From a virus: a stretch of 64,000 nt of DNA. Made by a program: the position numbers and the translations under genes. Positions 27,231-36,294 of the stretch are shown in pieces (positions within the stretch are counted from its first letter, which is position 1; each line of letters starts with the position of its first letter). The notes under the pieces are model-generated. The model was not told the origin of the DNA and did not search any database. It saw only the letters and a program-made list of their open reading frames with translations. Location of the stretch: positions 1 through 64,000 of the IMG/VR virus record IMGVR_UViG_3300025012_000067. One strand, 5' to 3'.

Positions 27231-27452
27231 ATGTCTGAAAGTGTATTGGAAGAGAGGATTAAGAAATCATTGGCTTTGATGAAAAGCAAAGATGAAAAAG
27301 GAATGCGGTTTTGTAATTTCTACTTTGATTACTATATTGGATATGAGAAACATGATGGAAACGAAGCAAAATTTAGTTATACAGAAGTTTTTGATAGAAT
27401 GTTTGAGGAAAACATTTTAGAGGAAATAGGCTGTATTTGGCGACTTCGGTGA
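27231..27452 (+). CDS. Last plus-strand gene, unknown 73-residue protein
   Basis: Start ATG 27231, one base after the preceding stop, with AAAAAGGAAA upstream; a longer in-frame reading into the previous gene is rejected. Acidic, helical (EERIKKSLALMKSK, YTEVFDRMFEENILEEIG). It ends 28 bases before the convergent terminator. No family recognised. Confidence 0.55.
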   Translation: MSESVLEERIKKSLALMKSKDEKGMRFCNFYFDYYIGYEKHDGNEAKFSYTEVFDRMFEENILEEIGCIWRLR

Positions 27453-27480
27453 TAAAGCAGGATAAACACGGATAAACATA

Positions 27481-27516
27481 GAAAAGCCTTTGAGATTAAT
27501 TTCCCAAAGGCTTTTC
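27481..27516. terminator. Convergent terminator
   Basis: Perfect 12-bp stem GAAAAGCCTTTG (27481-27492) and CAAAGGCTTTTC (27505-27516), 12-nt loop, followed by TTTATTCTTTTT on the plus strand. It separates plus-strand late genes from the minus-strand array; the A/T ends of the stem suggest it can also work in the opposite direction. Confidence 0.92.
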
Positions 27517-27517
27517 T

Positions 27518-27676
27518 TTATTCTTTTTCACATTTACATTCTGTATATTTGTTTAATTTTCTACATATAACTTTTCCACATGATTCAAGATTATGGTGAT
27601 AAGAATGAGGACATTTAAAAGTATTATATTCATCGGTACATTCTTTTGTTCTGGAAGTACAAATAACATTATTCAT
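27518..27676 (-). CDS. 52-residue Cys-rich protein
   Basis: Minus-strand frame from ATG 27676 to TAA 27520-27518. Seven cysteines (6, 13, 22, 33, 38, 47, 49) and a His cluster (HSYHH) in 52 residues suggest a metal-binding or disulfide peptide. It begins two bases after the endolysin stop and ends exactly at the convergent terminator, which fits a real last gene, but no good Shine-Dalgarno site precedes it, so it would depend on coupling. Confidence 0.5.
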   Translation of the reverse strand: MNNVICTSRTKECTDEYNTFKCPHSYHHNLESCGKVICRKLNKYTECKCEKE

Positions 27677-27678
27677 AA

Positions 27679-28128
27679 TTATGAATAACAAAGAGGCTCA
27701 TTATCAGGCCAACGATAATCAAGTAAATCCACTTTAGAGTATTTTGCAATTCCTACCTTGTTCCCCTGATTTCCCCCCAAAACTAAAATACTATGTTCTG
27801 TTTCACCCATATAAAAAGCAACATGACCAGATGTTTTGCTTGTTCCCCTTTTAAATACCACAATACAACCAATTATAGGTTTATCCAGTTTTATTCTCCA
27901 ATTTAAATAAGACCTTGCTGCTGCTGACCTTGTACTTTTAATTCCAGCCTGTTCCAAACACCAACTAACAAAACTAGCACACCAAGCGGTTTCATCGTCT
28001 GTTGCTTTTAAAGAGGTAACACTATGGTATTCAATTACCCTTGGATTATTTCCAGAACCATCAATTTCTTTTACTCCAATTTCTCCTTCAGCAATAACCA
28101 ACCAACTTGGTTTATTTGTGATTCCCAT
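27679..28128 (-). CDS. Endolysin, NlpC/P60-CHAP-like (TIGR02594 type)
   Basis: 149 residues, AGGAGG upstream. Contains the thiol hydrolase layout: catalytic Cys in TAWCASFVSWCLEQAG (about residue 50), then PIIGCIVVFKRG, catalytic His in SGHVAFYMGE and the closing ILVLGGNQGNKVGIAKY / YRWP motifs typical of the TIGR02594 family. It should cut peptidoglycan peptide links during lysis. No signal peptide, so release depends on a holin. Confidence 0.85.
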   Translation of the reverse strand: MGITNKPSWLVIAEGEIGVKEIDGSGNNPRVIEYHSVTSLKATDDETAWCASFVSWCLEQAGIKSTRSAAARSYLNWRIKLDKPIIGCIVVFKRGTSKTSGHVAFYMGETEHSILVLGGNQGNKVGIAKYSKVDLLDYRWPDNEPLCYS

Positions 28129-28314
28129 TTAATCCTCCTGATAAAGGGTTGGTGCATGTCTACAATAATCTTCGTCACAACGGTGCTTTCTTACGTCTGA
28201 TTTTTTAATGGTAAACAGTGTTAAATGCTTTGGGCAGTAGTAAACATCATGTGTTTCTTTGCAGAATGTTTTTAATAGAAATTTATCCATTACACTTAAA
28301 TTTAATTTATTCAT
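28129..28314 (-). CDS. 61-residue Cys/His protein
   Basis: Starts inside the end of the primase gene (8-base overlap) with AGGAG ten bases upstream, and ends next to the endolysin start. Cys18, Cys27, Cys46, Cys51 with nearby His (YYCPKH, HRCDEDYCRH) suggest a small zinc-binding fold. Unknown role; co-transcribed with primase and endolysin. Confidence 0.6.
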   Translation of the reverse strand: MNKLNLSVMDKFLLKTFCKETHDVYYCPKHLTLFTIKKSDVRKHRCDEDYCRHAPTLYQED

Positions 28315-29314
28315 AACAAATCTGCTCCTGAAATAGTAATTTTAATTCCCTATAAGAAAGTGATGATGGGTCTTTTTCTTTACAACCATTATCTGGTATA
28401 GTAACAAAGGTAACATCAAATGGCAAATTATCTTTTAGTCTTTTATAATCCCACCATGCTTTTGAATCAAAAACTGTAATAAGATATTTTGGGTTTTTTT
28501 CAATTAATATTTTTATTTGTTCCGCTGATATTGATTTAACAAATCCAGTAGTTATACAAAATTGATTTTTATAAAACAAATCAACAAATGTTTTTATTCT
28601 TATTGCATCTAAATAACCTTCTACTATTATCAGTGGTTTCTTATTGGAAATTTCATCTTCCCATAGCAAATAATGACTGAGAAATTGAGGCACGTGATAT
28701 TGCTTTCTGTCAATTCGTCTTGATTGATAACTGACCAATTTATTGTCAACGTATATTGGAAAAATTAATTTGTTTTTGTTTATTCCTATTCTCAAATCAT
28801 ATTTATTTATTTCCCAAGATTTAATTCTCCTTTCTTTTAAAAAGAGTGAAAGTTGTTTGTCTCGCTTAATAATTGCCTTTGTAATAATTTTATTTTCGGG
28901 GAGAGGGTCAGTGCCACGATAGGAGTAATCTTTTTCTCTGTGATTTGTTTTTAAAACATTTCTTACTCTTTGTTCTATGTCTTCTTCATCACCTTCCCCC
29001 AATTCAATTAGATACTTTGCAGCATTATAAACATTTGTGTGTTTTAAATATGCTACCGTTTTGATTGGGGATAAATGACATTTACAAATAAAACACGTAA
29101 TGAAAAATTCATCTTTTTTTAGTGCTGCATGGAATCGAGTATCACCACACTCAGGGCAAGGGGAAATACCAATAAAACCGGAAGAAATGTTTCTACCCTC
29201 ATCTGAATACTCAAAACCACCTTCATCTAGTAATTCATAAATATCTAGTTGTTCTAATCCATTTTGTATTCTAATATCTTGGAAATCCATATCATTCTGA
29301 TACTTTTTCTTCAT
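28307..29314 (-). CDS. DnaG-type primase (zinc ribbon + Toprim)
   Basis: 335 residues. N-terminal zinc ribbon with Cys53, Cys56 (CPECGDTRFH) and Cys74, Cys77 (CFICKCH). A middle domain (about 140-215) has the IRIGINKNKLIFPIYVDNKLVSYQSR pattern of DnaG catalytic cores. Toprim acidic motif IIVEGYLDAI (about 225-235) and the VFDSKAWWDYKRLKD segment supply metal-binding acids. It would make RNA primers for lagging-strand synthesis with the DnaB-type helicase encoded at 32487-33914. Short compared with cellular DnaG because it lacks the C-terminal helicase-binding domain. Confidence 0.85.
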   Translation of the reverse strand: MKKKYQNDMDFQDIRIQNGLEQLDIYELLDEGGFEYSDEGRNISSGFIGISPCPECGDTRFHAALKKDEFFITCFICKCHLSPIKTVAYLKHTNVYNAAKYLIELGEGDEEDIEQRVRNVLKTNHREKDYSYRGTDPLPENKIITKAIIKRDKQLSLFLKERRIKSWEINKYDLRIGINKNKLIFPIYVDNKLVSYQSRRIDRKQYHVPQFLSHYLLWEDEISNKKPLIIVEGYLDAIRIKTFVDLFYKNQFCITTGFVKSISAEQIKILIEKNPKYLITVFDSKAWWDYKRLKDNLPFDVTFVTIPDNGCKEKDPSSLSYRELKLLFQEQICYE

Positions 29315-29579
29315 TTTGTTTTTCCAATTGTTGGTTTATCAATTTTTGTAACTCATCTTCTATTTTTAAATGTATTGCTGTGCCAATAGCAACATAATCA
29401 TACGATTTCCAACTAGGATAAAGCATCAGCAATTCTTGGTGTCTTTTTATTAATTCTTCTATTTTCCTCAGTTTCCTTATATCCTTTTCACCATATTTTA
29501 ATTGCAGAAGACCCCCTATATTCGATGATATGAAAATTGCGGCTTGTAAATCAGGCGGGATATGATGATAATTTGGCAT
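29292..29579 (-). CDS. 95-residue helical protein between helicase and primase
   Basis: Overlaps the primase start by 23 bases. Helical, with HHIPPDLQAAIFISSNIGGLL near the start and a charged C-terminal helix (QKLINQQLEKQNEEK). AAGGAAT upstream. Position suggests a helicase/primase accessory, but no motif supports a specific role. Confidence 0.55.
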   Translation of the reverse strand: MPNYHHIPPDLQAAIFISSNIGGLLQLKYGEKDIRKLRKIEELIKRHQELLMLYPSWKSYDYVAIGTAIHLKIEDELQKLINQQLEKQNEEKVSE

Positions 29580-29591
29580 TATTATTCCTTA

Positions 29592-30992
29592 TCAAATAAG
29601 TAATTTTTTCTTAAACCAGCCTTTCGATTTATACAATTCCAATCTACCTTCACTGTACTCAGAAAAATAATTGTGAAATTTTTTATTTCCTTTTATTATG
29701 TCAAAAGAATCAATGATAATAGCCTTATCCTTTCCTTCAAATGAACGTCTTGCCCTTCCTATGGCTTGCATATAGGATATTTCAGACTTCCTAGCAGAAC
29801 CCAAAACCAAACAATCCAAGGAAGGTAAATTCATACCAGTCTTAAATACGGCTGTTGCCACAACCAACTTTATTTTCTTATCATTCAGAGCACTTTTTAT
29901 TTTTTCATTTAATCCAGTTTTATTTTTACCATGAGCAACCCTACATTTTATTCCCATTACTTCAGCCAAATGTTTTACAAGTTCTGCTTGGCTGATTTCA
30001 TCAACAAGAAATAAAACAGATTTGCCTTTATCCAATGCCAACATTTTTGCTGCTTTTAGTAACTTGTTGTTTCTTTTTTCTGAACAACAAATATCTTGCC
30101 GAAATACCGAATGATAATTGTGTCCTTCTGGTTTATCACAGACATAAGTAATCATATAAGCATCACAATCAACAACTCTTGATTTAACAACATCGTCTTC
30201 AAGTTCTTCGATAATGGGTCCGATATTTCCAACCATCTCAAAATATTTTTGCTTATCATTTTTTATTTTATGCGGAGTTGCTGACAAACCGTAACGATAA
30301 TATGTTTTATTTAGTTGTCCCAAAATCTTGCCAATTGATTTTCCTGCTGAATGTACTTCATCTGAAATTAATAATTCAAGAATTTGTGAGTATTTCTTCA
30401 AATCAAATCTTGAGAGGGATTGATATAAAGCCACGGTTATATGAGAAACATCACAAATTCCATCTCCTATTCTTCCTATTTCAATATCTGGAAACCATTT
30501 TTCAAAGTCTTTAACCGTTTGATGAAATATGGTTTTATTTATAGTTACAAACAAAGTTATAGGTATATTCAATCGTGAAATAATACCAGCAGAAATAACC
30601 GTTTTTCCTGCGGCTGTTGGTGCGACAATAATTCCTCTTTTATTTTTATTGCCTATTTTTTTAAGCACTTTTCTTTGATAATCTTCCCATTTTATGTCAT
30701 TAACTTTTGGAAATAAATTGGTCTTTAATTTGAAATCTATTTCCTGAATTTCTACTTCATATCCTTTTTCATTTAATTTATCTGTTACATAGGAAACCAA
30801 ACCATAAGGGAACTTATTCCCTTTACGATTTAAAAAAGAAAAAGTCATTTTTTCAGGGTGGGATTTCCATTTTAGACGAACCATTTTTTCATAAGATAAT
30901 ATTTCCCATACAGCCAATATCTGTTCTTCCGAACCAATAACCTTGGCCCAATGTGCGTTTATTTGCTGAATTGTTATTGTTTTATTCTTCAT
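29592..30992 (-). CDS. SF2 DNA helicase (UvsW/RecG-like group)
   Basis: 466 residues from ATG 30992, preferred over TTG 31004, which lacks a ribosome site. Motifs in order: IVAPTAAGKTVISAGI (Walker A), ALYQSLSRFD (Ib), LLISDEVHSAG (Walker B, DEVH), GLSATP (III), VLFLVDEISQAELV (IV), VVATAVFKTGMNLPSLD (V), YMQAIGRARRSF (VI). The domain after the N-terminal 100 residues is of the type in T4 UvsW and restriction/repair helicases. Likely role: branch migration or R-loop/fork remodelling in phage recombination. Confidence 0.85.
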   Translation of the reverse strand: MKNKTITIQQINAHWAKVIGSEEQILAVWEILSYEKMVRLKWKSHPEKMTFSFLNRKGNKFPYGLVSYVTDKLNEKGYEVEIQEIDFKLKTNLFPKVNDIKWEDYQRKVLKKIGNKNKRGIIVAPTAAGKTVISAGIISRLNIPITLFVTINKTIFHQTVKDFEKWFPDIEIGRIGDGICDVSHITVALYQSLSRFDLKKYSQILELLISDEVHSAGKSIGKILGQLNKTYYRYGLSATPHKIKNDKQKYFEMVGNIGPIIEELEDDVVKSRVVDCDAYMITYVCDKPEGHNYHSVFRQDICCSEKRNNKLLKAAKMLALDKGKSVLFLVDEISQAELVKHLAEVMGIKCRVAHGKNKTGLNEKIKSALNDKKIKLVVATAVFKTGMNLPSLDCLVLGSARKSEISYMQAIGRARRSFEGKDKAIIIDSFDIIKGNKKFHNYFSEYSEGRLELYKSKGWFKKKLLI

Positions 30993-31007
30993 GAATAATT
31001 CCAATTG

Positions 31008-31238
31008 TTAATATTGTTCAAAGATTTCTTCTAATTTCTCCAATTGTTTTGCCGTCAATTCTTGACCATTATTTGTTTTCTTTTTCATATCCCAAATAAA
31101 ATTGGAAGCCCATTCATTATTTATATATCCTCTTTTATCTTGTTCAATCAGTTTATCCAGCATCATCTTTGTCCTTTGAAAATTTACATCAACAAATGGC
31201 TTTTGCATATATTGGTTGTTAAAATTATTATTTGTCAT
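31008..31238 (-). CDS. 76-residue hypothetical protein
   Basis: GGAGATAACCG upstream. Asn-rich start (TNNNFNNQYMQKPFVDVNFQ) followed by two charged helices (KMMLDKLIEQDK, TAKQLEKLEEIFEQY). No family recognised; lies just upstream of the SF2 helicase in the same direction. Confidence 0.5.
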   Translation of the reverse strand: MTNNNFNNQYMQKPFVDVNFQRTKMMLDKLIEQDKRGYINNEWASNFIWDMKKKTNNGQELTAKQLEKLEEIFEQY

Positions 31239-31269
31239 CGGTTATCTCCACTTCCTTTAATCATATCTC

Positions 31270-31566
31270 TTATAACATACCATGATATTCACCTTTAGCT
31301 TTTAACTCTTCTATGTGTTCTTCTCTTGTTTTGCCAAAATGAACTTCAGCGCATGCAGCACAAAACCAAAAACCACAATAAAGGCATTTGTAGGCAAAAT
31401 CTATTCTTACCCATTTTCCACAACCTTTATGTCCTTTTCCATCTGGTCTACTTGGTTGTGTACCATAACAACGCACTTTGGGATTTTTAGCTGAAAGCAT
31501 TATTTTTACAACTTGTGTGCATTGTTTTGAAAAGCGTTTATAAACAATTTCTTTATTATCATTCAA
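31270..31566 (-). CDS. Zinc-ribbon protein
   Basis: 98 residues, start overlapping the dUTPase stop. Contains CYGTQPSRPDGKGHKGCGKW and, after a strand, KCLYCGFWFCAACAEVHFG: eight cysteines arranged as paired knuckles, most likely binding two zinc ions. A basic N-terminal helix precedes it. Possible nucleic-acid-binding or adaptor protein. Confidence 0.65.
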   Translation of the reverse strand: MNDNKEIVYKRFSKQCTQVVKIMLSAKNPKVRCYGTQPSRPDGKGHKGCGKWVRIDFAYKCLYCGFWFCAACAEVHFGKTREEHIEELKAKGEYHGML

Positions 31567-32138
31567 TTGTTTGTACTCCCAAAACCATTTTTACCCCGTT
31601 CAGTTTTTTCAGGATAAAGTTCTTCCAAGGAATTAATTAATTCAACTTTAGAATAAAGTACAGGAATAAGAATAAATTGAATAATTTTTTCACCAGCATG
31701 AATCATTACTTTTTCATCAGAAGTATTAAATAAACAGATATTTATTTCTCCCATATAACCCTCATCAATAACACCACCAATATATTTTAGTCCTTTTTTA
31801 ATTCCCACTCCTGATTTATCTTCAGCTTTTAACATATAACCATGAGGAATTTTTGCATGAATCCCTGAAGGAATCATTCTTCTTTGTTGAGGGAACAAAG
31901 CAATTGGTTTCTCAAAATTAGGTATAAAGAAATCAATACCAGCATCCCATTTATATGCTCTTTCGGGTGTTTTGACACATTTACACTTTACTATTTGTAG
32001 ATTTGGAATAAGGTTATCAGTAAACCATGTCGGTCCTTTTTCATCATAATAATCTTCACAAGAATGTAATTGGTTTCTATGAGTTGGACATTCTCTTGTG
32101 GTCTCATCAAAACAAGTGCATTGTTTTTCTGGAAACAT
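31563..32138 (-). CDS. dut: dUTP diphosphatase (trimeric dUTPase)
   Basis: 191 residues. The five dUTPase motifs are readable in order: DAGIDF (1), EDKSGVG (2), GGVIDEGYMGEI (3), GEKIIQFILIP (4) and TERGKNGFGST (5). It hydrolyses dUTP to dUMP, keeping uracil out of DNA and feeding thymidylate synthesis by the ThyX at 38265-38987. About 45 extra N-terminal residues with CTC, C-x-TH and CEDYY look like an added metal-binding segment not normal for the family. AAAGGAAA upstream. Confidence 0.92.
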   Translation of the reverse strand: MFPEKQCTCFDETTRECPTHRNQLHSCEDYYDEKGPTWFTDNLIPNLQIVKCKCVKTPERAYKWDAGIDFFIPNFEKPIALFPQQRRMIPSGIHAKIPHGYMLKAEDKSGVGIKKGLKYIGGVIDEGYMGEINICLFNTSDEKVMIHAGEKIIQFILIPVLYSKVELINSLEELYPEKTERGKNGFGSTNN

Positions 32139-32139
32139 T

Positions 32140-32475
32140 TTATTTTCCTTTCAGTTGACGATAAATAACCAAGATTTCATTGATATTCATTTTTTCAAAT
32201 TTATCTCTAGGAATACAACTTGAATTATCATTGGTAATAAAATCAATCATTTTGTTTTTAGTTTCCTTTGCATGTTTGGAATGTTCAAAATAAATAATAT
32301 TTCCTTTCAGTAGTTCTTCGGTTGTAACCTTTCTTTCTTGAAAATGATTATGCCATTTATTATATAAACAACGAAAGCACAGTGGCTTTTGTTTTTTAAC
32401 ATATACCTGAATAAAATAATCACTTGTGGCAGTATTATCTATGTTTTCACACTGAGAGCATGTAAACAGGGGCAT
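32140..32475 (-). CDS. Zinc-finger protein, 111 residues
   Basis: N-terminal CSQCENIDNTATS followed by CFRCLYNKWHNHF gives a four-cysteine zinc site, as in small phage zinc-ribbon regulators. The C-terminal 60 residues are helical. Two bases from the dUTPase start, so co-expressed. Function unknown. Confidence 0.6.
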   Translation of the reverse strand: MPLFTCSQCENIDNTATSDYFIQVYVKKQKPLCFRCLYNKWHNHFQERKVTTEELLKGNIIYFEHSKHAKETKNKMIDFITNDNSSCIPRDKFEKMNINEILVIYRQLKGK

Positions 32476-32486
32476 TTAATTTATCC

Positions 32487-33914
32487 TTAATAATAATTTT
32501 CAGCTTCTTTTTCTTCTTCACCAGAATCTTTTTCTTCTTCAATATTGTACTCCCCTAAAACAGGCTGACCTATTGTTAAATCCCTTATCGTTCCAATTGT
32601 CCAGCCTTGGGGTCCATGCCTATTTATTGCACCATACAGCCTACACTTTCCTTCAGATTCTTCCCTTTTTGTTTGGCAAATACTTATTGCAATGTCAGAA
32701 TGGTGAATACAATCTATATCATCTGCAATGAAATGAGCATGAAACACCTTTGCTGTCATTGCCTTTCTGTTTCCTTGCATGGCGGTTAAACCAATCAGAT
32801 TTCTTTTTCCACACAATTCTTTTAAGCCTAGACAATTTTCACTTATTCTTTCTTTTTTGGATTGTTGTGGTGCTGTTTCACGCATAATTCCCAAATAATC
32901 AACAACCAAAACATCAGCAATAAACCCATCTCGTTCTTCTGCTTCATTTAAAACATTCTCAATATCAGTATAATTCATTCTACCACGATGATGTGCAATG
33001 ACTTTTAAACCACCACCACCAATTCTTTTAAAACGACTTCTATTTTTTTCAACAGCACCAATATCAAATATAGATGGAATAACTTCTTTATCTTTTACCC
33101 ATTGTTCCCTTTTATATTTCATTACCTCTTGTGGTTCATCTGTTTCCCTTGAAGACATAAAACCTATCATTTGGTCAAGTCTTCCTTCTATAACATTTTT
33201 ATCCATCTCAAGAGAAACAAAAATAACATTTAAACCCTGAAAAACAGCAGCAACAGCCAATTCTAATAGTATGTACGATTTTCCACCTTTTGGAATTCCT
33301 AATATTGTTACAAGCCAAGGAGCGTTGAATCCACCAATAATGTTATCTAATCCTTTTATTAGTGTTTTCATTTTGTGTTTGTTTTCCTTTAGTCTTGTTT
33401 CTATATAACTTTTATCTGTAAAATAATCAAAGTAATCAGATTCCTCCTCCCCCTCTGTTCTTTTCATTGCTTTTAAAATAACTGCCTTTGCATCATCATA
33501 TTTTCTTCTTTTTATTAATGATGCAAATTCTACTGCGCCTTCTTCAAGGTAATAGTGTTTTAAATTTTCTTGTATTCTATCAAGAATATACTGGCTGTTT
33601 TTCCCGCTGAAACCTTTTAGAATCCCAATCAAACCCATACATTTGTCATAATCTGAATCAGATAAATTCTTTTCCATCTCTTTGAACATATCGTAGAAAT
33701 GTGATTCTGGACTTTGCTGATAATCATCGAAGTATCGAAAAATTTCTCTCATGATTATTTTACGCTCTTTTGAACGAAAAACCTCAAGGGGGAAAATTCT
33801 ACGAATCTTTTTCAGGAAGTTAGTATCAAAGATGGAATAATAAATTACGTTATTTAAAAACTGGTTTGTACCAATCATTTCTGATAGAAATTCAGCTTTA
33901 TCATTCTTGGACAT
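32487..33914 (-). CDS. Replicative helicase, DnaB-like
   Basis: 475 residues from ATG 33914; the upstream in-frame TTG (33929) is rejected because it overlaps the GGAGG site itself. N-terminal helical domain (1-180), then the RecA-like motor: ILGIPKGGKSYILLELA (Walker A, about 200-216), IFVSLEMDKNVIEGRLDQ (H1a), IADVLVVDYLGIM (Walker B) and TAMQGNRKA (H3). The acidic C-terminus ends EEKEAENYY. It should unwind the fork and recruit the phage primase. Confidence 0.88.
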   Translation of the reverse strand: MSKNDKAEFLSEMIGTNQFLNNVIYYSIFDTNFLKKIRRIFPLEVFRSKERKIIMREIFRYFDDYQQSPESHFYDMFKEMEKNLSDSDYDKCMGLIGILKGFSGKNSQYILDRIQENLKHYYLEEGAVEFASLIKRRKYDDAKAVILKAMKRTEGEEESDYFDYFTDKSYIETRLKENKHKMKTLIKGLDNIIGGFNAPWLVTILGIPKGGKSYILLELAVAAVFQGLNVIFVSLEMDKNVIEGRLDQMIGFMSSRETDEPQEVMKYKREQWVKDKEVIPSIFDIGAVEKNRSRFKRIGGGGLKVIAHHRGRMNYTDIENVLNEAEERDGFIADVLVVDYLGIMRETAPQQSKKERISENCLGLKELCGKRNLIGLTAMQGNRKAMTAKVFHAHFIADDIDCIHHSDIAISICQTKREESEGKCRLYGAINRHGPQGWTIGTIRDLTIGQPVLGEYNIEEEKDSGEEEKEAENYY

Positions 33915-33939
33915 TCTTCTTACCTCCAAGATAAATTAA

Positions 33940-34848
33940 TTACATTTTATTTTTAGTGAAATATAGTTTAAAATCTGAAATATTATTTAAAAAATCTTTC
34001 ATTCCAAAGCGTTGACACCAACTGATAAATTTATCCACATCAATATTACTTTGAGTAAACCCAAATATAAAATCATTTTGCAAATCAGGATGAGGCAGAG
34101 TTACAACGGCTAAACATTCTTCTACAGTTTTCCAATTATCTTTTATTTTTTGTAATTGTTTTTCACTACATTCCTCTCTTAGATATTTTAATGCTGTTTT
34201 TTCACCAATGCCCTCTATTCCTTTTACATTGTCACTTGAACAACCACTTATTGCTTTCACCATATTCCAATCCAAAGGGTCAATTCCATATTCCTTTTGA
34301 AACCATTTATCAGTTTTTTTAATTTTATCGTCATTATTGTAAATAGTTACATGGTCATTTAAACATTGATACATATCCTCATCTTTTGTTGCCAAAAATA
34401 TTTCTTCGTTTGGATTTTGTAAACAATAAGCTGCCATTAAATCATCACTTTCATAACCCAAAATATAATTACCACCAAAACCTATTTCTTTACAGTATTC
34501 AACCAAATTTAAATATTCTTCTTTAAATTGTTTATTTAAATCTAATTCAAATTGAGTCAGTGGTTTTGTGTTTCTTTTTCTTTTATAATCAGGATAAACA
34601 TTTCTTCTTTTTGATTCATCACCAATATCCCAACAAATTATTGTTTTATTGGTATTTAGTTTTTTTGCAAGGGAAAGAATAGAACTGAAGAAACCATAGT
34701 AGACTCCCGTTTTAACATCATTATGAGTTAAAAAAGATTGCCCCTGAGAAAATCGACTTTTATATGCAAACCATTTACCGTCCACTACTAGAGTTCTCGT
34801 TCTTTCTTCTCGTTTAGGTATCTTCCTTTTTAATATTATTCGTTTCAT
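33940..34848 (-). CDS. 5'-3' exonuclease / FEN-type RNase H
   Basis: 302 residues. Acidic metal ligands in the family positions: TLVVDGKWFAY, IICWDIGDESKRR, YESDDLMAAY, ATKDEDMYQ, then the helix-hairpin-helix KGIEGIGEKTALKYL. It would remove RNA primers and 5' flaps and can act with the PolA-type polymerase, which lacks its own 5' nuclease. The N-terminus before the nuclease fold carries the basic tag KRIILKRK (residues 2-9) also seen on many other early proteins. Confidence 0.88.
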   Translation of the reverse strand: MKRIILKRKIPKREERTRTLVVDGKWFAYKSRFSQGQSFLTHNDVKTGVYYGFFSSILSLAKKLNTNKTIICWDIGDESKRRNVYPDYKRKRNTKPLTQFELDLNKQFKEEYLNLVEYCKEIGFGGNYILGYESDDLMAAYCLQNPNEEIFLATKDEDMYQCLNDHVTIYNNDDKIKKTDKWFQKEYGIDPLDWNMVKAISGCSSDNVKGIEGIGEKTALKYLREECSEKQLQKIKDNWKTVEECLAVVTLPHPDLQNDFIFGFTQSNIDVDKFISWCQRFGMKDFLNNISDFKLYFTKNKM

Positions 34849-35342
34849 TTTTTCCTCAATAGTAATTTTTTAGATTTCTTTTTCAATACTAATTTTTTAG
34901 GTTTTTCTTTTCTTTTCAATTGCATTTTTTGAACTGAAATTCTTTTAATTCCCAAAGTCAAAGTTCCAAGACCATCAACTTTCAATTTTTCATATAATTT
35001 AAAAATATAACCATCACAATCTTTTCCTTTTCCCTTTACTTCATCATATTCTTTTCTAAAAGTACTGTTGGGGTAGAATAAAGTCTCTTTGGTTCTTTTT
35101 CTTGTTAAAGAGTCAATAAAATAACGGTCAATGGTATAAAGGTCAATTCGTATATAAAATTCTTTGTTTTTCTTTTCTCCTTTTAACAAAGGAAAATCAG
35201 AACGTGTAAAAGGACCAATAGGTAAGACATTGTTTTTTATCAGTGCTCTATTATAAGTAACGTCATGTTGCTTTAACTCTGATAGTTCTTGGTCTGATAA
35301 TATTGGCCCATTACTTTTTTTCTTTAATTTCATTTTAATCAT
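34845..35342 (-). CDS. Hypothetical protein with basic tags at both ends
   Basis: 165 residues from ATG 35342 (AGAGG nine bases upstream; TTG 35348 rejected). Soluble beta/alpha body (FYIRIDLYTIDRYFIDSL, YIFKLYEKLKVDGLGTLTLG). The N-terminus is IKMKLKKK and the C-terminus is KPKKLVLKKKSKKLLLRKK, two copies of the recurrent basic-hydrophobic motif. Overlaps both neighbours, including the FEN exonuclease gene, so likely part of the replication machinery. Confidence 0.6.
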   Translation of the reverse strand: MIKMKLKKKSNGPILSDQELSELKQHDVTYNRALIKNNVLPIGPFTRSDFPLLKGEKKNKEFYIRIDLYTIDRYFIDSLTRKRTKETLFYPNSTFRKEYDEVKGKGKDCDGYIFKLYEKLKVDGLGTLTLGIKRISVQKMQLKRKEKPKKLVLKKKSKKLLLRKK

Positions 35343-35925
35343 TTTCAATTACCTCTTCTTCCATAACAAGTTCTGATATTTCCTTTTCCAATTTGTCATA
35401 ACAATTAATAATCATGGCATAATTCGCAACGCTTGCCCAATCTTCACGAATCATATTAACATTAAGTTTAGTAATCAAATCTTCTTTTGACAAAAAGGAA
35501 TTATCAAAGTCTTTACTCTGGTGCTCTTTCATAAAACGAAACTGCATGGAAAAAATAAATTCTTTCAAGTATTTAAAAATGATTTCCATTCTGTCTGTTT
35601 TAATATTTGTTTTTCTTTTTACATTAATATCATTATCAAGCATATCCTGAATTTGAATCAGGAAACCCAAATAATCCTGCCGTTTTTCATACTTGTCATT
35701 GGCAAAATCCCTGAAAATATCTCTTTTAATTTTATCCAACGAATCAAATACAAAACCCTCTTCGTGTTCTGTATATTGCAATTTCAGCTCTGTTCTTTCT
35801 GTTTGTTCAAAATAAATAATGGTTAATGCCAATCCAAGAGGGTGAAAGAAGGTTCTGTTGGCTTCCTGAAGGATTCCTTTGTCTTGTAATACACTCCTTA
35901 AATTTTCTTTTTCCAGATAAGCCAT
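35335..35925 (-). CDS. Hypothetical 196-residue helical protein
   Basis: AAAAGGAG upstream. Almost all helical, acidic at the C-terminus (ELVMEEEVIEND), with an FFHPLGLALTIIYFEQ hydrophobic helix near residue 30. The body is similar in style to phage small regulatory or structural replication proteins, but I recognise no family. It overlaps the following tagged gene. Confidence 0.5.
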   Translation of the reverse strand: MAYLEKENLRSVLQDKGILQEANRTFFHPLGLALTIIYFEQTERTELKLQYTEHEEGFVFDSLDKIKRDIFRDFANDKYEKRQDYLGFLIQIQDMLDNDINVKRKTNIKTDRMEIIFKYLKEFIFSMQFRFMKEHQSKDFDNSFLSKEDLITKLNVNMIREDWASVANYAMIINCYDKLEKEISELVMEEEVIEND

Positions 35926-35926
35926 T

Positions 35927-36226
35927 TCATCTTCTCCTTTTCAATTGAATTCGTTTAGGTTTCCTTTTCAATTCCACCCGTTTAATTTTGAACATTCTAA
36001 AATCTTTTCTACAAATTAAATCTTTAATGGTTTTTTTCTTTAATTTAAAAATATCTAAATCATATATTTTGTTTTCCTTTATTGATATTTTAGAACCTTG
36101 TTCACATTTATTGCAGAAAATTAATGACTCACAGAAGGACAGTGATTCTGATTGTGATTTAGCCTTTTCTTGCCTTTTTAAACATATTTCTGTTGAAAGC
36201 TGGCAATGATACCTTTCACACAGCAT
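35927..36226 (-). CDS. Cys-rich protein with tandem basic C-terminal tag
   Basis: 99 residues. N-terminal half has cysteines at 3, 8, 15, 32, 38 and 41 (CERYHC, CLKR, FCESLIFCNKC), a probable metal site. The C-terminus is KRVELKRKPKRIQLKRRR, two tandem copies of the recurring [KR][KR]-hydrophobic-x-L motif. This is one of the clearest tagged proteins. Function unknown. Confidence 0.6.
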   Translation of the reverse strand: MLCERYHCQLSTEICLKRQEKAKSQSESLSFCESLIFCNKCEQGSKISIKENKIYDLDIFKLKKKTIKDLICRKDFRMFKIKRVELKRKPKRIQLKRRR

Positions 36227-36294
36227 TTGTTTATCCCTTCACAAAAAGAGTCAATAAAATACGATTCCTTCCTATTGGTTATAGATAAATTGAA